64,000 bases of DNA from Terebella lapidaria. Taxonomy: Eukaryota > Annelida > Polychaeta > Terebellida > Terebellidae. The stretch lies in NCBI GenBank assembly GCA_949152475.1, contig OX424564.1:30068165-30132164 (forward strand), read 5' to 3'. The position numbers and the translations under genes are program-made. Position 1 is the stretch's first letter. Every line of letters starts with the position of its first letter. The notes under the pieces were generated by a model. That model made no database searches and was not told where the DNA came from. It saw only the letters and a program-made list of their open reading frames with translations. This document shows, piece after piece, positions 56,432-64,000 of this stretch.

Positions 56432-58738
56432 AACCGAGTCTACTGTCTCCTGATTCTCCTCGGTTGTGTCCCGATGATGTGGATATACTCCCGAGTCGGC
56501 CGTGAAAAAGACATGATGACATATCACTTTTTAAATCGAATAGGCCATCCATAATTAGTCCTCTGCCGCTCAAAACAAGAGAATCAATGTCTGCGGCATG
56601 CCGTACAAGAGTAAAGTCATGGAAAAAATATCTGCAGCTTCTGATGGATTTGAATATTGCACAGCAAGACAAATTAACAGAATGACAAATTGTGGCCAGA
56701 GGAGCTCGAATTCAAGATGAAACTGAAGTAAAGATGAAACTGAAGTATACTTGACTATCAAAATGCAATCAAGTCACATTTTGTATATTACTTAATTGAC
56801 TAAATATATTCTAAGAATACATGGTAATGAATACAAAACAGTATAATATTTACAAACCTAAACAAATTAGACTCTATTCTTGTTATTGCATATAATGAAA
56901 TGAAGAACATTTTGCAATTGTGGTTTTTCGCGTTGCTTGTCGAGGTTCTGCACAATGGCAACAGCCTGTTCTTACGGGATGGTCACCTGTGGGATGTTCA
57001 TATTTATGCACACTGCCCCATAAATGTTGGTTGTGTCGCATGAACTAGCACATTTGTGAGCATATAATGGCATTCCATACAAATAGGTGGTATGTTCCTC
57101 ACATACATGAATAATTGAACACGCGCCCTGCTCTGATCTAGTGGATACATGTTGAGTGTAATATATCATGTAGAACAATGGTCAACGGGCATTGGATTGA
57201 AAATAACTCTTATGACATAGCAGGAAATATATCAGACATACAAGGCTTATGGACGAGGTTGCTGTATGTTTTTATTGTTCATGCCCTAGTTGTTTCATCT
57301 ATAAAACACCACTTTATGCAAAAGATCACATGACGGACATGATGAAGTGTGGCAATCCTATATTGCAGAATACATACGTCTCAGTGAAATCAGATTGGTA
57401 CTGATTTGATTATATCTTGTTCAGTGAATCTTCCTTAGAGGGTTAGGACGTTACTAGTATATCACATGGTAGCTCTTCTGACGACAATCGATGCATACGA
57501 TGGACTGTTCCAAATGCAGCTGAATTAGACAACAATATGAGGAAACTAATCTCGATAAATTGCTACTTGAGAGCAGTTATTTAGTGGTGGCGATGGTTCC
57601 AAACCATTCAATAATTTTAGTTGTCTTTCTGTGCTGAGCATAAATGCTACGATAGGGGCCAGAGTTGACAATATCATCAGCAGCATCCATCTGGGTACAA
57701 AAGTTAAAAACTGATTTCAAGGACATACAAATCAGTGTTTTTTTCTCACAACAATAGTTTATTCTTAATATTATTTTGGCTTACACTGGTGAACGACCGG
57801 TATTTACAATCAAATCCACTGTGTTATAATACCAGCACGACGTTCCCTTCCTCAGCCGGAATTTGGCTTTGAAGTTTCAAATCCAATATTGTTTTTTGCT
57901 CCAGAAATTCTTTACATTCTGTATAATTTGGGTTTTCATTTGTTTCTTTCTAGACATTTCATTAAGGAAATTCAGTCACAATGGTTTACCTCGAATTTTG
58001 TGGAAGTACTACATGATGCATCCACCATGATTCCTCACGTAAATACACAAATGTCCAGGTATGACCAATTGGAGACAGGAGTGTCTTGTTCTGCAGTGGA
58101 AACGCAATGAATGTCGTTTTGTTGATAAAGAAACGCCCAAGTATGAACGCCAGGACCTGGTGTCCTCTAGTATTTTATGACAGCTCCTTATTGTCTTGTG
58201 ATAAATGCTCTTGTAAAACCATCACACCATGTTGATGGTGCTTGATTGATGCAAACAGCATAAAACGAAGCCTCGCATGGATCAGCATGCCATGCATACT
58301 CGTTGCTCAGGTAACTGCTTAGTATCTCACTGTTAGAGGCTAAAAACTTTAACCAGTTTTTACCTATATTAATGTTAAGTACATCATAAACATGTATAAA
58401 TGTTGACTTGACAAATATTAACTTAGTGAAATGGAGTACACTATACTCATTATGATCAAGTTCAATACTGGTGAATCTATGAGAAATCGACACAGACGGA
58501 CACTAATCCTGGATCAGCGTCAGATGAGATGCACATATGTTGCAGAAACAACTTGGTACACCCAGTCAATAACAATGCAAGTTTGTGCTAAATACTCCTG
58601 ATTGTAACTGTCGATCGATTTGCTATGTGCTATGAACAAGGTTAATTGGTAGCTGTTCTGCAGGTGAGCATGTGAGAGACCTGTCTTTTCCCTGTCCTCA
58701 TCACACTGGAACTGTGTCAGAGGGAAGCTTAAGATACA

Positions 58739-58846
58739 GCCACGAGGCGTCACATAAGGTCTTAGCCAGGGAGAATTAGACAGGACGCTATCTCCCAGTC
58801 GCCTGCGGGGAGAGAGCCACTACTGAGTGACTGGATGGCTGGAGAG
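58739..58846 (+). promoter_or_regulatory. Conserved upstream module, copy 3
   Basis: It starts CCACGAGGCGTCACATAAGG and contains GCGGGGAGAGAGCCACTAC. It lies about 233 bp upstream of the exon 1 of the second EF-hand copy, mirroring copy 1. Confidence 0.5.
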
Positions 58847-59078
58847 CCCTAAGCCCTCAATAGCAGCAGCGTCGATTGGGCTTGTTGCATGATACAGGCA
58901 TTTATAGATCCTAGTGGATTATAACTGAGTACACCGTTTCTTCGATTGTGTCTCGAAGGAATATTCTGTGCTACTGTTGTGTATATATTTCTGAATCGCC
59001 AGCAAAACAAGAATCTTAATATATCACCCATGTATTCCGTTAATCATCAGTTCTCTGTCACTCACAATAAAAGACATT

Positions 59079-60897
59079 TTGCCTGCGGCCTGTGATAAGC
59101 AGCACCTTGTGGAGTTGGTTCACTCAAGATTTAACTCAGAGGAGCTGGAGGCTTACAGGAAATACTTCGATGTCTTTGATCTGAACAAAGGACATGGCGA
59201 TAAGTGCTGGGGAGCTGGAGAAAGCATCGCGGAACATGGGATATCGCCTGACAAAAGGCGAGAACAAGGTGAAAGCCCAAGTCAGTAGTCAAAAAAGATT
59301 CTCCACCGATTTAAAGATTCTCCACTCAAGCAGCAATCGTTCGTGCTACCATCACGAGTGTAAATAGGAAATAAATATACCATTGTTTATGACAGCTGTT
59401 ATGCCTATTTTGCTCCTTCTCAGCTATAAGCAGGCGAACGCCGTGGGTGTTTTCTGGCATGTGAATTTTTTATTTAATCCCACATAGAAATGAATGACTG
59501 AATATTACGAACCAAAGACGTTTGTTTGATATAATGTAACTTTCAACATATTATGTTTACTCTGTAAATTACACTTTATGAATGTAATGAATACAATATG
59601 GATGTAAAGACATGTTTGCAAGCAACCGCTACTGATATAGTATATAATTGGATACTGAGAGAGAGATTTATGTAGTAATTATTCATGCTCCTATGTCCAA
59701 GAGCTGTCACAGGTCATCCATTGTCCGTGCTCAATTATGTGTCCCACAGGAAATAATGCGAAGCAAAGACCTGGATGCTGATGGATTCCTGAGCTTCGAG
59801 GAGTTTATACTATCCATGCCTGGCAATTCAGACTGCTCTTCAGACGTACACAGGTAAAGCAAATAGTTTTATATACACCATGCTGGGATTGTGTTGACAG
59901 TATTATGGCACATTGTCAATGCATACATATTTGATATAAATCAATAATCTTTCTCCCGTCAGAGCGTGCAGTAGCTATATATAACACTGTGTTGGGGATA
60001 TGTGGTCTACTTGTATTAAAAACACTAAACTGCATGTATGTCAGTTTACAATGGCGTGCATCAATAGATCATTTTGGTGAATGACCTATCATCGTTTTTG
60101 AGCTCTGAGGTATTAGCAAATCTTAATGTCAATAACTTCCCATATACATAAACAGAGCTGCTCAGATTCGGAGGAAGTTCATGGAGTATGACAGAGACCA
60201 CAACGGTCACGTGACTATGGACGAGGCTCACGAGATTTTGAGACGAGAACTGGCTTTCACACCAGAACAGTCATCACAAGTCGTAGCCAAGTATGACACC
60301 AATAATGATGGACAGCTGTCTTATGAAGAGTTTGTGGATTTCTACATCAAGATCTGCACCAAGAAGATCCTCAATTTCACTTGATATGAATATGAATTGA
60401 CCCAACTTTATTTATGTGGATGCTTGCAATTCGCCAGTCTCGTTATGGGGGAAGCTCCCTGGCATAAAATATTAATTACAACATTACCTCGGCATGTACT
60501 TAGATTTCGTACATATGTTTATGTGTTTAATCAGAAACCATGCGAAATTCTTTTAAAAGTTTCTGATTTATTATATACATTATAAACAAAATGTCATTTT
60601 TCTCCAATGTAACTCCTCTGAGCATTGATATCCTGACAAGGACATGTTGATACCTCACGATAAGTCACGTCAATTCCATCTATTTTATTCCCTCCCAGAG
60701 CCAATGAAATCTGTGACATCTTCCACGACTTTGACCTTGACATGAATGGCGCTGTCTCTGTGGAAGAGGCTAAACGGATGCTGGACAAATTGCAGGTCTC
60801 TGAGAACGAAGTGGAAGGGCTCGTGGTTTTGTACGACAAAAATAAAGATGGTGAACTGCAGTATGAAGAATTCGTTGTATTTTTGCTCAAGAAATAA
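59079..60897 (+). pseudogene. Second EF-hand gene copy, inactivated
   Basis: Its four exons align with the intact gene: 59079-59268, 59750-59853, 60156-60362 and 60699-60897. Three lesions are visible. The start ATG is TTG (59079). Exon 1 is 190 instead of 189 bases because of one inserted base near 59188, which shifts the frame inside the first EF-hand loop. The donor after exon 3 has lost its T (GTAAG became GAAG at 60363), so reading through gives a stop shortly after. Exons 2 and 4 are well preserved, with intact loops DLDADGFLSFEE and DKNKDGELQYEE, so inactivation looks recent. Assembly error could explain single-base changes, but three independent ones make decay more likely. Confidence 0.8.
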
Positions 60898-61448
60898 CAT
60901 TCTACCACTTTTTTTATGCTCTAGTACATGATTGTTGTCAATTGTTGAAGTTATTTATCAAACATTGTTTATGACAACGATTTTATTCAATGAAAATGTG
61001 ATGTTGTTAGTGTATATTTCCACATTCAGAATAAATAATGCTTGCAAATGTCACTATATCAATAAGTACCTTTATGTAATCATGAATGCAATTCCAAACA
61101 TGACAACGAGGCATATATTCTTTTTCATGTTTTATATACACATTCCTGACTGGTAAGACGTCTGTAGACTGTAACTATGTACACATTCTTGTCTGCTACA
61201 GTAAATGCATTTACAAATAGCAAGGCGTTGTGACTGCTATTATATTTACATTCACAACTAATAAAATGTCTTTAGTATATACTTTGTAACAACCTAGTTG
61301 TTTCAAAACATGTACATTGAGGTGTGACGCAATGTTGAAATGACAGTATGCATTGAATATATACCTACTTGACGTTTTGTCTGTCATGCATCAAATCGTA
61401 ATTGCAAATATGTGTATATACACCCGTAACAAAAAGACTCCCGATGTT

Positions 61449-62760
61449 TTTGAGAACCTGTTCTCGTCTGAAGATCTCGTGAGCCTCGTCCACAGTCACG
61501 TGACCATTGTGATCATGTATCCCATGAAGGTTCTCCGGAATTGTGCAGTTCTTGGTGTGGTAAACAAGTTGAAATATGGTGAACAAATTACCACTAACTT
61601 TCTAACAATACAGACCCCGACCAAATGGTCAATCATTTTACAACTGCCCCAACTCAATATACAAACCCTAAATAAAGCCCATGTAAGAAATGGGTTTATC
61701 ACAAGAACTAAAAAATGTTCCCAATCACAAACAAAAATGCTGTATTGGGATTAAAGTTGGACATTCGTGTTTAGAAGTCTCATGGAACGTTGTTGAGGAG
61801 GAACATGCATATCGATTGTATTATTAGCACACTATGGAAGCCATCATAAAACTAATAGACAAGCTCGTCAATATGAGCTAGACTAGTGAAATAGACACAA
61901 ATGTCTCAATACAGTGTTGTATTTAGCTGATTCATGCACTGACATGTTTATTGATTCGAATCGATTCGGCATGTGCCATAATCCACACAATGCCGATGTT
62001 CCATAGTTAGATCTAGAACTGTTAACATGAATTGTTTCACATCATCTGAAGAGGAGTCTTGAGTTTCTAAACATGGAGAGTATAAACCCTCAAAGCTCAG
62101 TAACCCGTCAGCCTTCAGGTAATTGTTTCGTATCATTTCCTGTGGGACATATTACCCGGTCACCACAGACAATGAATGACCAATATCAGCTCTGTGACCA
62201 GGGAGCAGGAGTAATGACAACATACAAGTCATGTCTCTTTCTCAATGTAATTATGTACATTGGGTCACGTCGATATTTAGTGACAACAGAGGTTCCCTAA
62301 ATGAAAGACCACGTAATATTCATGCAATAATGTATATTCATAAATGGTGGACTCACTGGACTGCCTTCGTGGTTTCCATTGGTATGGTTATCTCTGATAT
62401 ACTCTAATGCGTGAAGCAATCGAGTGGTAACGAATTGGCTTCCTATATCTGTGAACTTGAATGACATATTCCAATGTATTTGCTGCTGAGAGTCGAATTG
62501 GAGCAAAAACAACATACCAGCTGTTATAAATTTCGGCCTATTTATCTCCTGATAATACTTGTGATGAAAAACCCCAAGCTTGCTGCCGTTCAAGTTCATG
62601 GGCCCATTGGCTTCGGCAAGAAGAGCATGTTGTAAATTGGTAGAGAATCATGTTCTCTATTATCAATGATTGCTCATCTTGATCTCGCCTTTTGCGGTGT
62701 TTATTAATGATGGATATTTTCTCTAAACATTTTTGTTCGCTTTTTGCAAGAGGGAACGAT
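61449..62760 (-). pseudogene. Second inverted EF-hand pseudogene
   Basis: It is the counterpart of the relic at 52358-53740, about 9.1 kb on. The minus strand carries an exon-3-like piece at about 61449-61535 (HDHNGHVTVDEAHEI), an exon-2-like piece at about 62032-62139 (LKADGLLSFEG after a kept CCCACAG acceptor) and a much decayed exon-1-like piece near 62680-62760. Exon 4 was not seen. Confidence 0.7.
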
Positions 62761-62917
62761 TAATTCAACAAAGAGGGAACAAATAACTCACAGTAACAGT
62801 ATTATCATCCCATCGTGCAACAGCCGAGAATATAGCACCTCGAGATATCAACCTTCATCGTCATCATTATCAAGAAGGGAAAACATATGCTTCTACTATC
62901 AACAGCGAGCGAGAGAT

Positions 62918-63022
62918 CTCCAGTCATCTATCTCGTGGCTCTCTCCCCGCAAGCTATTGGAGGTAGCGTCCCATCAAATCCCAACCCGGAAACAAGACCC
63001 TGTGTGACGCCTCGTGGGTGGC
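62918..63022 (-). promoter_or_regulatory. Conserved upstream module, inverted copy 4
   Basis: The reverse complement of the module (CCTGTGTGACGCCTCGTGGG on the plus strand at 62999) lies upstream, on the minus strand, of the inverted pseudogene's exon-1-like piece. The gene and module were therefore inverted together. Confidence 0.5.
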
Positions 63023-63542
63023 CCACTATATCGCTCAATGCACCAGATGGGACAGTATGAGAGTCTCATTATCATTGCATCCTGGTTGAACAGATGGCAT
63101 GTAAACAGGGCAACATTCAGGCAGATCTTTCTAGGAAACCCATGCCGAAATACCCTAGGTACGAATATAATAGGTTTGCACACAGATAATTATCAGAACT
63201 CGAGAATTCAACTTTATCAATGTACAACTCCTAATTAGGCCTGTTACATAACTGACCTTTCTGAGATGACTTTCAAATGGTTCATTTATGAAAAGATACC
63301 TGTAAGAGTTTTTGGTTCAGGTTGCTGGCTATCTATATTTAACATATTTATGAAAAACTCAGTGGTGTCTGAACATGTGGTGTCGGTTATCACATATGGA
63401 GGTTAGTGTATCAGGTTCCATGGAATTTAAATTATATTCGTGAATAATTCAGTGATGTTTGAACATGTGGTATCTGTCATGTCGGTTATCACATATGAGG
63501 GTAAGGGTTTCAGGTTCCATGAAATGAACATTACCTATTCGT

Positions 63543-63767
63543 AAACCCGCCTCTCTGGCCGAGTGGATGGGACTCGTGGCTCTTGAAGCGACGAAGCTCA
63601 GAGGGGGTAGGTGACGCGGGTTCGATCCCCGTCACCGGCACAAAGTAAGTGGAGTTTTCATCCTGGCAAAGCAAAGGTTTCTTCATTCGAATGTGCTTTC
63701 CAAATTCAAAATTGTCACTCGACAGGCAGAATTGCCTATCATCATGGACCATCGTTAAATAAATCTG

Positions 63768-63796
<29 letters not shown>
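63543..63796 (+). mobile_element. tRNA-derived SINE with ATT tail
   Basis: The head resembles a class II (Ser/Leu-like) tRNA: A box TGGCCGAGTGG (63556-63566), B box GGTTCGATCC (63619-63628) and a long variable region. A body of about 140 bp follows, then an ATT tandem tail of about ten units. TATTCGT is duplicated at 63536-63542 and 63797-63803, which sets the boundaries. The acceptor stem is poorly paired, so this is not a functional tRNA gene. Confidence 0.85.

Positions 63797-63800
<4 letters not shown>
63768..63800. repeat. ATT microsatellite (SINE tail)
   Basis: About ten ATT units form the 3' end of the SINE. Confidence 0.85.
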
Positions 63801-63801
<1 letters not shown>

Positions 63802-64000
63802 GTGGCCATTTTCCAGATTTAAAGTGGAGTCTTAGTGACCAGCTGCAGATAACTAGTTAAATGATGTTATATTTATTGAGCTATTATATAGTAGATAAAA
63901 TATACTGCATACATCTTGGATGAAAACCATCCGTGAATCTCAGCATATGATCTAACTGAAAGTAATGCAAAACATGACTATGAAGTGAAAATGTTGTACA

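Larger units (their letters stand above)
54991..58738. other. Spacer between EF-hand gene copies
   Basis: No gene was recognised. It holds an orphan copy of the upstream module (55668-55775) and a tRNA-derived SINE (56255-56431, minus strand). The remaining short open frames have no recognisable domains and no conserved counterpart in the window. Confidence 0.5.
63239..64000. repeat. Tail repeat, second array copy, cut by window end
   Basis: It parallels 54123-54360 (CCTGTTACATAA, then the AACATGACTATGAAGTG block at 63970) and is interrupted by a SINE. The tandem EF-hand array continues beyond the window. Confidence 0.6.

Noticed and set aside
63543-63634. Functional tRNA gene
   Set aside because: Both promoter boxes are present but the acceptor stem does not pair, and a SINE body, ATT tail and target duplication follow.
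63531-63809. 92-codon minus-strand frame with an Asn run
   Set aside because: It is the antisense of the SINE and its ATT tail.

Overview
The window is eukaryotic and looks like a marine invertebrate, most likely a lophotrochozoan and probably a mollusc. It is AT-rich and intron-bearing, with non-LTR retrotransposons ending in a tetranucleotide tail, tRNA-derived SINEs, a Ty3/gypsy element with integrase ahead of reverse transcriptase, and several non-autonomous DNA transposons. The taxon is inferred from style; no sequence search was possible.

Layout. From about 480 to 47283 the DNA is a tandem segmental duplication. A unit made of four segments (called here alpha, beta, gamma, delta) was doubled, and the pair was then duplicated: block I is about 5.7-26.8 kb and block II about 27.5-47.3 kb. 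Gamma is a minisatellite of about 125-148 bp units rich in TCAAGGTCA sites. Each beta-gamma-delta stretch carries, on the minus strand, a relic of an EF-hand gene: an exon-1-like piece in delta and an exon-4-like piece in beta, with gamma between them. Younger insertions interrupt the blocks: a 743-bp terminal-inverted-repeat element full of palindromes (4413-5155), a LINE of about 7.2 kb (11304-18512), an 853-bp MITE with TAA target duplications (35622-36474), and an exactly 7000-bp LTR retrotransposon (37657-44656). The uninterrupted sister copies supply the empty sites, so boundaries and relative ages can be read directly.

The LINE is the most unusual object. Its ORF1 joins a coiled coil, a NADAR domain (the YbiA-like ADP-ribose glycohydrolase family) and an SGNH esterase domain. 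Its ORF2 starts with a PHD finger, followed by endonuclease and reverse transcriptase. A second, 5'-truncated LINE with its own poly(A) tail and 12-bp target duplication sits inside ORF2.

From about 49.7 kb to the end is a second tandem array with a period near 9.1 kb. Each copy has an upstream GC-richer module, a four-exon EF-hand gene on the plus strand and a convergent, decayed inverted copy on the minus strand. The first gene (50029-51829) is intact and encodes a 232-residue protein with six canonical EF-hand loops. The second (59079-60897) has lost its start codon, carries a frameshift and has lost a splice donor. The window therefore records repeated duplication, inversion and decay of one calcium-binding gene family, heavily colonised by mobile elements.
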